NCBI RefSeq assembly: GCF_007290395.2
Contig: NZ_CP041656.2
Span: 5,332,001 to 5,396,000, forward strand
DNA length: 64,000 nt
Direction of reading: 5' to 3'
Origin: Bradyrhizobium cosmicum
GTDB lineage: Bacteria > Pseudomonadota > Alphaproteobacteria > Rhizobiales > Xanthobacteraceae
Shown here: positions 53,504 through 61,896 of the stretch, in pieces
Layout: each line of letters begins with the position of its first letter
Numbering within the stretch: position 1 is the first letter of the stretch
Program-made: the position numbers and the translations under genes
The notes under the pieces: model-generated
Seen by the model: the letters and a program-made list of their open reading frames with translations, nothing else
Told to the model about the DNA's origin: nothing
Databases searched by the model: none

Positions 53504-55867
53504 CTACACCGCCATCTTGCGATGCAGGACCGGCGCGCCCGCGGTGAGGCTTTCCGCCGCATCGATGATCGCGTTGGCGTCGATGCCGTAGTGGCGATAG
53601 AGGTCGGCGATGGTGCCGGTCTGGCCGAACTGCTCGACGCCGAGCGCCTCGACGCGATGGCCGCGGACGCTGCCGAGCCAGCCGAGCGTGGCCGGATGGC
53701 CGTCAATCACGGTCACGATGCCGCAGTCGCGCGGCAGCGGCGCCAGCAATTTTTCGATATGGCTGAGATGCTGCACGCCGCGACGATCGCGGCGCAATTT
53801 TCGCGCGGCGGTCCAGCCCGCATGCAAGCGGTCGGCCGAGGTGATCGCGAGCAGGCCGATGTCGCGGCGGCTCTCGCCGATGAAGCCAGTCGCCTCGATC
53901 GCTTCGGGCGCGACCGCGCCGGTATAGGCGATCACGAGTTCGGCATTCGGGCCCGGCTTGCGCAGCCAATAGGCGCCGTCGGTGATGCCCTGCACCAGTT
54001 CCGGCGTCATGATGCGCTGCGCCTGCTCGATGCCGCGCGTCGAAAGGCGCAGATAGACAGAACCGCCCTCGCCCGGATCGCGCTGCATGTGCTCAAAGCC
54101 CCAGCCCATGATCACGGCGAGTTCGTCGACGAAGGCCGGCTCGAACGAGGCGAGCCCGTCCTGCGCCATGCCGATCAGCGGCGTCGCGATCGACTGATGC
54201 GCGCCGCCTTCGGGCGCGAGCGTGATGCCGGATGGCGTCGCCGCCACCATGAACCGGGCGTCCTGGTAGCAGGCATAGTTCAACGCATCGAGCCCGCGCT
54301 CGATGAAGGGATCATAGAGCGTGCCGACCGGCAATAGCCGCTCGCCGTTGATCTGGTGCGACAGGCCGAGCGCCGAGAGCATGATGAACAGGTTCATCTC
54401 GGCAATGCCAAGCTCGAGATGCTGGCCCTTGGGCGAGAAGTCCCAGTTGAACGTGGAGGGAATTTTCTCGCTGCGGAATAAATCCGCCTTCTCGCCGCGG
54501 GCAAACAGGCCGCGCCGGTTCACCCAGGGACCGAGATTGGTCGACACCGTGACGTCGGGCGAGGTCGTGACGATGCGCTGCGCAAGCTCGCTGTCGCCGC
54601 GGGCGATCTCGTTCAGCACGAGACCGAATCCCTGCTGGGTCGACATCTGCGGCGACGGCTTGAAGGCGAGCTGCGAAGGCACCTCGACCACCGGTGCAGA
54701 GAGCCGGCGGCCATCCCGGTTGAACGGCACTCGCGCGAGGAAGGCGTCGAGTTCGGCAGCGTCCTGCGCGAGGCCTTCGTATCTGTCCCATTCGTGGCCG
54801 GGACGGATGCCTTGGCTCTCGCGATATTTTTCCATCTGCGCAACCGTCATCAGGCCGGCGTGGTTGTCCTTGTGGCCCTGGAACGGCAGGCCGACGCCCT
54901 TGATGGTGTAGGCGATGAAGCAGACCGGGCGGTCGTGATCGATCGACTCGAAGGCGTCCAGCATGCTCGCCATGTCGTGGCCACCGAGGTTCGACATCAG
55001 CGCCAGCAACTCCTCGTCGCTGCGCTTGTCGATCAATTTCGTGATCGGGCCCTGGTCGCCGATTTCGTCGTGCAGATGCTTACGGAAGGCGGCACCGCCC
55101 TGGAAGCACAGCGCGGCGTAGAGCGCATTCGGGCAATTGTCGATCCAGCGCTTCAGCGCCTCACCGCCCGCTTCCGCAAACGCCTCGCGCATCAGCCGGC
55201 CGTATTTCACGATGACGACGTCCCAGCCGAAATTGCGGAACATGGTCTCGAACTTTTCCCAGAGACCTTCGCGCACGACCGCGTCGAGCGACTGGCGGTT
55301 ATAGTCCACCACCCACCAGGTGTTGCGCAGGCCGTGCTTCCAGCCCTCCGCAAGCGCTTCGAAGATGTTGCCCTCGTCCATCTCGGCGTCGCCGACCAGC
55401 GCGATCATCCGTCCCTCGCGGCGGTCCTTCATCCAGCCATGCGCCTTGACGTAATCCTGCACCAGCGAGGCGAACAGCGTCTGCGCCACGCCGAGGCCGA
55501 CCGAGCCGGTCGAGAAGTCGACGTCGTCGACGTCCTTGGTGCGCGAGGGATAGGACTGCGCGCCCTTGAAGCCGCGGAAATTCTCCAGCTTCTCGCGGCT
55601 CTGCCGGCCGAACAGGTACTGGATGGCGTGAAACACCGGGCTCGCATGCGGCTTCACCGCGACGCGATCCTCAGGCTTCAGCACGTGGAAATACAGCGCC
55701 GACATGATGGTGGCCAGCGAGGCCGACGAGGCCTGGTGGCCGCCGACCTTCAGGCCGTCCGTGTTCGGGCGGATGTGGTTGGCGTGGTGGATGGTCCATG
55801 ACGACAGCCACAGCGCCTTGCGGGCCAGCGCGGTCAGGGTTTCGAGGCGGGCGGACTCAACGGGCAT
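53504..55867 (-). CDS. Homodimeric pyruvate dehydrogenase E1-like (AceE-type) transketolase-family enzyme
   Basis: 787 aa, about 100 shorter than E. coli AceE because the N-terminal region is reduced. The ThDP motif starts GDAEMDEGN (159-167) and ends near Asn190 (VVDYNRQSLD); the usual third Gly of GDG is Ala. Further AceE-like blocks are GGHQASSASLATI, KPHASPVFHAIQYL and GIAEMNLFIMLSALGLS. It probably decarboxylates a 2-oxo acid or acts as a transketolase. No E2 or E3 gene is nearby, so it is an orphan E1. It is divergent from an Lrp/AsnC gene, suggesting amino-acid or keto-acid control. Confidence 0.85.
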   Translation of the reverse strand: MPVESARLETLTALARKALWLSSWTIHHANHIRPNTDGLKVGGHQASSASLATIMSALYFHVLKPEDRVAVKPHASPVFHAIQYLFGRQSREKLENFRGFKGAQSYPSRTKDVDDVDFSTGSVGLGVAQTLFASLVQDYVKAHGWMKDRREGRMIALVGDAEMDEGNIFEALAEGWKHGLRNTWWVVDYNRQSLDAVVREGLWEKFETMFRNFGWDVVIVKYGRLMREAFAEAGGEALKRWIDNCPNALYAALCFQGGAAFRKHLHDEIGDQGPITKLIDKRSDEELLALMSNLGGHDMASMLDAFESIDHDRPVCFIAYTIKGVGLPFQGHKDNHAGLMTVAQMEKYRESQGIRPGHEWDRYEGLAQDAAELDAFLARVPFNRDGRRLSAPVVEVPSQLAFKPSPQMSTQQGFGLVLNEIARGDSELAQRIVTTSPDVTVSTNLGPWVNRRGLFARGEKADLFRSEKIPSTFNWDFSPKGQHLELGIAEMNLFIMLSALGLSHQINGERLLPVGTLYDPFIERGLDALNYACYQDARFMVAATPSGITLAPEGGAHQSIATPLIGMAQDGLASFEPAFVDELAVIMGWGFEHMQRDPGEGGSVYLRLSTRGIEQAQRIMTPELVQGITDGAYWLRKPGPNAELVIAYTGAVAPEAIEATGFIGESRRDIGLLAITSADRLHAGWTAARKLRRDRRGVQHLSHIEKLLAPLPRDCGIVTVIDGHPATLGWLGSVRGHRVEALGVEQFGQTGTIADLYRHYGIDANAIIDAAESLTAGAPVLHRKMAV

Positions 55868-55946
55868 GGCGATGCTCCGGAAAAATAAGGCCGATCATAC
55901 CCCTGCGGGCCGCGCCAGATTTCTCAATTTTTCGCGTCATACCCTC

Positions 55947-55961
55947 GGATATTGGGATACC
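55947..55961. promoter_or_regulatory. Lrp-type operator candidate
   Basis: 15-bp imperfect dyad GGATATTGGGATACC in the 132-nt divergent region, flanked by further ATACC copies (near 55940 and 55963). Consistent with cooperative binding of the adjacent Lrp-family product. Confidence 0.4.
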
Positions 55962-55999
55962 ATACCAGGGAAGACCCTAAAAAGGCAGGTTCCGTCCCA

Positions 56000-56461
56000 A
56001 TGTCCGAGCTCGACGCCATCGACCGCAAGATCCTCAGCTACCTCCAGAACGACAGCCGCATGACCATGCAGGAGCTCGCCGACAAGGTCGGGCTCTCGGT
56101 CTCGCCCTGCCACCGCCGGGTCAAGCTGCTGGAGCAGCGCGGCGTCATCTCGCGCTACATCGCGACCGTCGACCAGAAGGCGCTGGGGCTGCATGTCAGT
56201 GTCTTCATCTCGATCAAGCTGGCGCGGCAGAAGGAGGAGGATCTCAACCGCTTCGCACGCGCGATCTCGAAATGGGACGAGGTGCTGGAATGCTATCTGA
56301 TGACCGGCAACCGCGATTATCTGTTGCGCGTCGTCGCGGCCGACCTCGCCTCCTACGAGACCTTCCTGAAGACCAAGCTGACCCGGCTCGACGGCATCGC
56401 CTCGATCGAGTCGAGCTTTGCGCTCAGCCAGGTGAAATATTCGATCGCGCTGCCGGTGTGA
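56000..56461 (+). CDS. Lrp/AsnC family transcriptional regulator
   Basis: 153 aa from ATG 56000; the longer frame to 55952 crosses the likely operator. N-terminal HTH (LDAIDRKILSYLQNDSRMTMQELADKVGLSVSPCHRRVKLLE) and a C-terminal RAM ligand domain (VECYLMTGNRDYLLRVV-like: here VLECYLMTGNRDYLLRVVA). Such regulators sense amino acids and often control a divergent catabolic gene; here that is the AceE-like E1. Confidence 0.93.
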   Translation: MSELDAIDRKILSYLQNDSRMTMQELADKVGLSVSPCHRRVKLLEQRGVISRYIATVDQKALGLHVSVFISIKLARQKEEDLNRFARAISKWDEVLECYLMTGNRDYLLRVVAADLASYETFLKTKLTRLDGIASIESSFALSQVKYSIALPV

Positions 56462-56551
56462 TGGCTCGCCCGCCCACCGGTGTCACATGGACGCAATAAA
56501 CCCCGCCGATGGTCGTGGGCGACAGGCATCCAAGCCCGCGAGAAGGACCTT

Positions 56552-57472
56552 ATGACCGCAGCCGACCGCACCTCTGAAGCCGCCAACCGCGAGCGCATCA
56601 TCCGCGAGATGGCCGACGATCTCGACGAGGAGCTGGAGATGGAGCTGGATGATGCCCGTCTCGACGAGTTGCTGGACGAAAGCGGCACGCTGGGCCCCGC
56701 GGTCGACCGCAAGCTCTATTTCCGGGAACTGCTCCGGCTCCAGGGCGAATTGGTGAAACTCCAGGACTGGGTGCAGAGCGAGAAGAAGAAGGTCGTCGTG
56801 CTGTTCGAAGGCCGCGACTCCGCCGGCAAGGGCGGCGTCATCAAGCGCATCACCCAGCGGCTCAATCCCCGCATCTGCCGCGTCGCCGCGCTTCCAGCGC
56901 CGAGTGAGCGCGAGCGCACGCAATGGTACTTCCAGCGCTACGTCTCGCACCTGCCGGCCGGCGGCGAGATCGTGCTGTTCGACCGCAGCTGGTACAACCG
57001 CGCCGGCGTCGAGCGCGTGATGGGTTTCTGCTCGGAGGAGGAGTACCAGGAGTTCTTCAAGACGGTGCCGGAGTTCGAGCGGATGCTGATCCGCTCCGGC
57101 ATCATCCTGGTCAAATACTGGTTCTCGATCACCGACGACGAGCAGCAGTTCCGCTTCAGCATGCGCATCAGGGATCCGCTCAAGCAATGGAAGCTGAGCC
57201 CGATGGACGTCGAGTCGCGCAGTCGCTGGGAGGCGTACACCAAGGCCAAGGAGACGATGCTGGAGCACACCCACCTGCCGGACTCGCCGTGGTGGATCGT
57301 CGACGCCGTGGACAAGAAGCGCGCGCGGCTCAACTGCATCGCGCATCTCCTGACCCAGATGCCGTACCAGGAGGTCGCCCGCGTGCCTGTCGTGCTGCCG
57401 CCGCGCGTCCGCAATCCCGACTATCACCGCGGCCCGATCCCGCCGGAGATGTACGTGCCGTCGAAGTATTGA
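56552..57472 (+). CDS. ppk2: Polyphosphate kinase 2 (PPK2)
   Basis: 306 aa from ATG 56552 with AAGGA four nt upstream; a GTG at 56480 is less likely. Single PPK2 domain: Walker A FEGRDSAGKGGVIKR, Walker B VLFDRSWYNRAGVE, lid region MGFCSEEEYQEF, and KYWFSITDDEQQFRF. It phosphorylates GDP/ADP (or NMPs) from polyphosphate; single-domain size and these motifs fit the PPK2 class I. The acidic N-terminus (DDLDEELEMELDD) may be regulatory. It is 90 nt after the Lrp gene, possibly a separate unit. Confidence 0.93.
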   Translation: MTAADRTSEAANRERIIREMADDLDEELEMELDDARLDELLDESGTLGPAVDRKLYFRELLRLQGELVKLQDWVQSEKKKVVVLFEGRDSAGKGGVIKRITQRLNPRICRVAALPAPSERERTQWYFQRYVSHLPAGGEIVLFDRSWYNRAGVERVMGFCSEEEYQEFFKTVPEFERMLIRSGIILVKYWFSITDDEQQFRFSMRIRDPLKQWKLSPMDVESRSRWEAYTKAKETMLEHTHLPDSPWWIVDAVDKKRARLNCIAHLLTQMPYQEVARVPVVLPPRVRNPDYHRGPIPPEMYVPSKY

Positions 57473-57495
57473 TTGGGGCAGGCGCTCTCCGTTAA

Positions 57496-57617
57496 CCTCT
57501 CCCGCGAGCGGGAGAGGTCGCGCCGGAGGCGCGGGTGAGGGCTCTCTCCACACGGGGACCACCGATGCGGAAGCACCCTCTCCCCAACCCTCCCCCGCAA
57601 GCGAGGGAGGGAGCGCA
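57496..57617. repeat. Family F palindromic repeat, copy 2
   Basis: CCTCTCCCGCGAGCGGGAGA and GGTCGCGCCGGAGGCGCGGG at the left, CCCTCTCCCCAACCCTCCCC and CGAGGGAGGGAGCGCAC at the right. Same architecture as 44180-44298, between the convergent PPK2 and alcohol dehydrogenase genes. Confidence 0.85.
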
Positions 57618-57637
57618 CCACCGCTGCGGCTGCACTA

Positions 57638-58717
57638 TCACCGCCACGGCTGCACGATGATCTTGGTGTGCGCCTCGGGATTGGCGAGGTCGGCAAAGGC
57701 TTTTGCGACGCCGTCGAGACCGACCTCGGCGGTGACCATCGCTGCCGCATCAACCTCGCCCTCCGCAATCAGGCGCAGCGACGCCGCGAACTCGTCCGGC
57801 GTGTAGCCGAGCACGTACTGGACGTTGAGCTCCTTCATGATGCCGAGCATGGGCTCGTTCTTGTCGCTCTCCATGCAGACACCCACCACGACGATCCTGG
57901 CATCGCGCGGCGCGCCCTCGAACACCTGCTGCAACAAGCCGGGCACGCCGACGCATTCGAAGATGATCGCCGGCTTCAGCGCCGGCAGCATCGCCTGCAA
58001 CGGCGGCCGCGCCGCCTTCTCAGCCTCCGACATCTGCGCGTGCTCCGCCCAGGTCGCATACGGCTGCGAAACCCTGGGATCGACAACGATATCGGCACCG
58101 AGCTTTGCCGCGAGCGCGCGCCGCGCCGGCGAATAGTCGGCGGCGACGATCGGATGCAGGCCCTTGATCTTGAGCGCGGCGATCACCGCGAGCCCGACCG
58201 GGCCGCAGCCGATCACCAGCGGCACCTCGCCGCCGCGGATATTGGCTTTGGCCACGGCGTGGACCCCGACCGCGAGCGGTTCGGTTAGCGCGGCGTGTTC
58301 CGGCGCGAGGCCGTTCGGCACTTCCAGCAGCAGTGCTTCGCTGAGCAGCATTGCTTCCGCATAACCGCCGACAAAATCGTTGGAGTAGCCAATGCCCTTG
58401 ATGCCTTCCGGCGTCAGCAGCGCCGGCATCGAGCAGACCCGTGTGCCAGGCCTGAGCTTGCGTTCGGTGGCCGAACCGTAGTCGACGATCTCGCAGCAGA
58501 ATTCGTGGCCGAATACGACATCGCGAGTGACATCCATGGGCTTGCGACCAGCTCTCCTGGTCATGTCGGCCATGCGGCCGGCATGCTGGCGCGCATGCAG
58601 GTCGGAGCCGCAGATGCCGCAGGCGAGCGTCTTGACCAGCACCTGGCCGGGACCCGACTTAGGCTCGGCGATGCGGTCGACGACAATCTCACCGTTCCTG
58701 AAAATCGCAGCGCGCAT
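57638..58717 (-). CDS. Zinc-binding alcohol dehydrogenase (MDR family)
   Basis: 359 aa. Catalytic zinc ligands Cys36 (CGICGSD), His71 and Glu72 (GHEF), and NAD-binding GCGPVG near 168-173. The structural-zinc lobe with four closely spaced Cys is absent, as in some sugar-alcohol/threonine dehydrogenase relatives. It oxidises an alcohol or polyol with NAD(P). Convergent with PPK2; the DMT exporter gene starts on the same strand about 60 nt upstream (stop 58778). Confidence 0.9.
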   Translation of the reverse strand: MRAAIFRNGEIVVDRIAEPKSGPGQVLVKTLACGICGSDLHARQHAGRMADMTRRAGRKPMDVTRDVVFGHEFCCEIVDYGSATERKLRPGTRVCSMPALLTPEGIKGIGYSNDFVGGYAEAMLLSEALLLEVPNGLAPEHAALTEPLAVGVHAVAKANIRGGEVPLVIGCGPVGLAVIAALKIKGLHPIVAADYSPARRALAAKLGADIVVDPRVSQPYATWAEHAQMSEAEKAARPPLQAMLPALKPAIIFECVGVPGLLQQVFEGAPRDARIVVVGVCMESDKNEPMLGIMKELNVQYVLGYTPDEFAASLRLIAEGEVDAAAMVTAEVGLDGVAKAFADLANPEAHTKIIVQPWR

Positions 58718-58777
58718 GCGGCTCCTCCCCTGTTATTGGAGCCGATGATAGCACGAAGTGGACGCTACGAACTTGCG

Positions 58778-59719
58778 TCAGGGGTTCGGGGAACGCTCTT
58801 CCAGCACCAGGAGCTGGGCGCGGCGAATGCGCTCGCGATGGGCGATGTAGAGACCGCTGGCGACGATGAAGGCCGCGCCCGTGACGGTCCAGACGTCGGG
58901 CAGCTCGCCGAACAGGAAGAAGCCGAGAATGCTGACCCACAGCAGCTGCGTGTAGGAGAACGGCGCCAGCACCGAGGCATCGCCGTAGCGGTAGGCCAGC
59001 ACGACGATCCACTGGCCGACGGTAGAGGCGATGCCGATCACGATGCCGAGCCCGATCGCGGTCCAGCTCGGCGTGACCCAGACGAACGGCACCATCAGGC
59101 TGAGAATTGCAACACCCGTGAGCGCGGAATAGGCCATGGTGGTGAGGACGGCTTCGCGTCCGCTCATCATGCGGGTCAGGATCAGGGCGGCGGCCCAGCA
59201 GAACGCCGAGATGATCGGGAAGAACGCGGCGACGTGAAACGCGCTCGAGCCCGGCCGCAGGATGATCAGCACGCCCGTCAATCCGATCGCGGTCGCGATC
59301 CAGCGGCGCATGCCGACCTTCTCGCTCAGGAAGATGATCGACAGCGCGGTGACGAACAGCGGCGAGACGAAACCGGTCGCGGAAGCTTCTGCGATGGGAA
59401 GGAAGCTCAGGCCGGTGATGAAGAACAGCGAGGAGCCGAGCAGCGCGGCGCCGCGCATCAGCTGCAGGCCGAGACGCTCGGTGCGCATCGCATGGAGCGG
59501 CGAGCCCGGCAGCATCACCGGCACGAACATCAGCGCGAACGTCACGAAGCGGATCCAGGTGATCTCTATCGAGGGCAGGCTCGTCGACAGATATTTCGCG
59601 GTGACGTCGGAGCAGCCGAGAAACACCGTCGACAGCAGCACCAGCGCGATGCCCTTGAAGGGATGATCGACGCGCGCAGGCGCGCGGCGAACCTTCTGCT
59701 TCTTCTCCGGCATGGGCAT
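58778..59719 (-). CDS. DMT superfamily transporter (EamA type)
   Basis: 313 aa from ATG 59719; a GTG at 59830 (350 aa) with GGAAG close upstream is an alternative. About ten hydrophobic segments in two EamA repeats. The first begins GIALVLLSTVFLGCSDVTAKYLST and the second contains APFSYTQLLWVSILGFFLFGELPD, the classic end of the EamA repeat. Probably exports a metabolite or amino acid. Substrate unknown. Confidence 0.85.
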   Translation of the reverse strand: MPMPEKKQKVRRAPARVDHPFKGIALVLLSTVFLGCSDVTAKYLSTSLPSIEITWIRFVTFALMFVPVMLPGSPLHAMRTERLGLQLMRGAALLGSSLFFITGLSFLPIAEASATGFVSPLFVTALSIIFLSEKVGMRRWIATAIGLTGVLIILRPGSSAFHVAAFFPIISAFCWAAALILTRMMSGREAVLTTMAYSALTGVAILSLMVPFVWVTPSWTAIGLGIVIGIASTVGQWIVVLAYRYGDASVLAPFSYTQLLWVSILGFFLFGELPDVWTVTGAAFIVASGLYIAHRERIRRAQLLVLEERSPNP

Positions 59720-59918
59720 GGGAATACTGTCGAGCCTTGCGGCTGCGGCGGGCGGCGGGGTCACGGCTGGAACCTGGGAATAATGCGATTCGGGAACGGT
59801 GGTAAAAAACGACAAAAGCGCCGCTTTCACAACTTCCGAAAACAGGATGCCGATATGCGCTCAGGTCCGCGCGCGTCAATGCTTCATTAAGAATGCGAGC
59901 AACGCGCGCTTTGCTGCA

Positions 59919-60758
59919 CTACAGCATGGGCAGGCCGCGCGGCTTCGGACCGCGCGGAAACGCCGCATCGAGCGCCGAAATCTCATCCTTCGTCAGCGCG
60001 AGATCGCCAGCCGCGGCATTCTCGCCGGCATGTTCCGCCGACGACGCCTTCGGGACCGCAAACACCGTAGTCGCCCGGGTGAGGAAGCCCAGCGCGACCT
60101 GACGCGGCGTCGCGCGACGCGCCTCGGCAATACGCGCGAGCAACGCGCCGCCCTTGCTGTTGCTCGTTGGAAAATCGTCGTGACCGAACGGCGAATAGGC
60201 GACGACGGCAACGCCATGCTGCTCGCACCACGGGATCACCGCATGCTCGATCGCGCGCTCCTTCAGATGGTAGAGCACCTGATTGCAGGCGATGCGGCCC
60301 TCGCCCGCGACATCGAGAATTTCGTCGAGATCATCTGCATCGAAATTCGAGACACCCCAGGACTTGATCTTGCCCGCCTTTACCAACTCCTCGAATGCAG
60401 CAACGGTGTCTTCCAGCGGATAGGAACCGCGCCAGTGCAGCAGATAGCAATCGAGGCGATCGGTCCTCAGCCGCTTCAGCGAACGCTCGCAGGCCGTGAT
60501 GGTGCCGCGACGCGACGCATTGCTCGGCAGCACCTTCGAGACGAGGAACACTTCATCGCGACGTCCCGCAATCGCCTCCGCAATGACGAGCTCGGCATCG
60601 CCATACATTTCGGCGGTGTCGATGTGCGTCATGCCGAGATCGAGCCCGCGTTGAAGCGCCGCGACCGCGCGGTTGCGATCGCCGTGGTCGAGATACCAGG
60701 TGCCCTGCCCGATCACGGAGACACTGGCGCCGGTCTTGCCGAAGAGGTTCGATTTCAT
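59919..60758 (-). CDS. Aldo/keto reductase
   Basis: 279 aa from ATG 60758 (8 nt after the upstream stop); the larger frame to 61160 lies in the lactonase gene. The catalytic tetrad is complete: Asp47 and Tyr52 (DTAEMYG), Lys75 (VSKV) and His108 (LLHWRG), with GVSNFDADDL and CNQVLYHL typical of AKR5-like enzymes. Reduces aldehydes or ketones using NADPH. The short gap suggests cotranscription with the SMP-30 gene, which would pair a sugar reductase with a lactonase. Confidence 0.92.
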   Translation of the reverse strand: MKSNLFGKTGASVSVIGQGTWYLDHGDRNRAVAALQRGLDLGMTHIDTAEMYGDAELVIAEAIAGRRDEVFLVSKVLPSNASRRGTITACERSLKRLRTDRLDCYLLHWRGSYPLEDTVAAFEELVKAGKIKSWGVSNFDADDLDEILDVAGEGRIACNQVLYHLKERAIEHAVIPWCEQHGVAVVAYSPFGHDDFPTSNSKGGALLARIAEARRATPRQVALGFLTRATTVFAVPKASSAEHAGENAAAGDLALTKDEISALDAAFPRGPKPRGLPML

Positions 60759-60766
60759 GTCAAAAC

Positions 60767-61666
60767 TCACAAGCCGCTGATGTCCGCGACCAGCACGCTG
60801 CCGGTCCCGGACTCCGTGATATAGAGCCGGTCCTTCTTCGCGCCACCGATCGCGACATTGGTGCAGCTCGGCCCCGCGCATGACTTGATGCGCGCGATCA
60901 GCTCGCCATTCGGCGCGAACACGAAGACGTGGCCGAGCGAGGCGTGGCCGACGAACAGGCGGCCGGCCGTATCCATCGTCATGCCGTCGGGGCCGCTGGT
61001 GCCGAACAGCGAACAGAAGCGGCCGACCTTCGACACGCTGCCATCCTGCATGAACGGCAGCCGCCATACCGAATTGTCGCGCGTCATGGCGACGAACAGC
61101 ACGGTTTCGCTGGGGTCGAGCACCAGCCCGTTCGGGCTGATGCCGGTATTGATCAGGCAATCGAGCCGGCCACCAGGCGTCAGCCGATAAACCCGCCCGT
61201 TGGGATCATGCAGGCCGGTCTGGCCCTGATCGGTGAAAAAGATGTCGCCGTTGGAGGCAAGATGCAGGTCGTTGCAGCCGCGAAACGATTCCGAATTGCG
61301 CGCGGTCAGGATCGGCTTGATGCTGCCGGCCTTGGCGTCGAGCTCCATGATGCCGTGCATGTAGTCGGCGACCAAGATGCGGCCGTCGGCCGCGATCTTC
61401 AGCCCGTTCGGCCACCCCTCGTATTCAATGACCAGCGACCACTCGCCGTCGGGCGCGATGCGGAAAATCCGGCCGAACGGAATGTCGACGATGTAGAGAT
61501 GGCCGTCCTTGTCGAAGGACGGCCCCTCGATGAAGCTGTCGGTCAGCACACCCGGCCGGTTCGCGTCAGCCCAGTCGGTCCGCACGCTTTTGCGGCGGAA
61601 CTTGTCGGGCATGGCGGAGAAGATCTTGGTTTCGATCAGGCGCGGCGGCGTTTCCAGGTACATCAT
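60767..61666 (-). CDS. SMP-30/gluconolactonase family protein (second copy)
   Basis: 299 aa from the ATG pair at 61666/61663; no good Shine-Dalgarno is seen (A-rich CAACCACAAAAACAAAA precedes it). Propeller signatures: FIEGPSFDKDGHLYIVD, GWPNGLKIAADGRILVAD, GCNDLHLASNGDIFFTD and GPDGMTMDTAGRLFVGH. Likely hydrolyses a lactone. It precedes the aldo/keto reductase in an apparent operon. The frame to 62203 is a read-through of a repeat and the nasA region. Confidence 0.9.
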   Translation of the reverse strand: MMYLETPPRLIETKIFSAMPDKFRRKSVRTDWADANRPGVLTDSFIEGPSFDKDGHLYIVDIPFGRIFRIAPDGEWSLVIEYEGWPNGLKIAADGRILVADYMHGIMELDAKAGSIKPILTARNSESFRGCNDLHLASNGDIFFTDQGQTGLHDPNGRVYRLTPGGRLDCLINTGISPNGLVLDPSETVLFVAMTRDNSVWRLPFMQDGSVSKVGRFCSLFGTSGPDGMTMDTAGRLFVGHASLGHVFVFAPNGELIARIKSCAGPSCTNVAIGGAKKDRLYITESGTGSVLVADISGL

Positions 61667-61896
61667 TTTTGTTTTTGTGGTTGTTGATGGAGAGAGCGCG
61701 GCACCATAGGGCACAATGAAGGGCGCGTCGATTGGGGTTGGAGCATGGCTGCGTGCCAGCCTATACCCGCCCTCGTGTTTTGACACCCCTGCATCAACCT
61801 CGTCATTGCGAGCGTAGCGAAGCAATCCAGAGTCTTTCCGCGGAGGGATTCTGGATTGCTTCGCTACGCTCGCAATGACGGCGGAAAGAACCGGGC
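61667..61896. other. Intergenic region with family A copy 6
   Basis: 230 nt between nasA (minus) and the SMP-30 gene (minus). Contains the palindrome at 61801-61880 and an A/T-rich stretch just upstream of the SMP-30 start (near 61667-61690). No terminator with a clear T-run is visible after nasA. Confidence 0.5.
61801..61880. repeat. Family A palindromic repeat, copy 6
   Basis: CGTCATTGCGAGCGTAGCGA at the left, CTACGCTCGCAATGACG at the right, and inner GAAGCAATCCAGA / TCTGGATTGCTTCG arms. The cleanest copy in the window. Confidence 0.88.
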
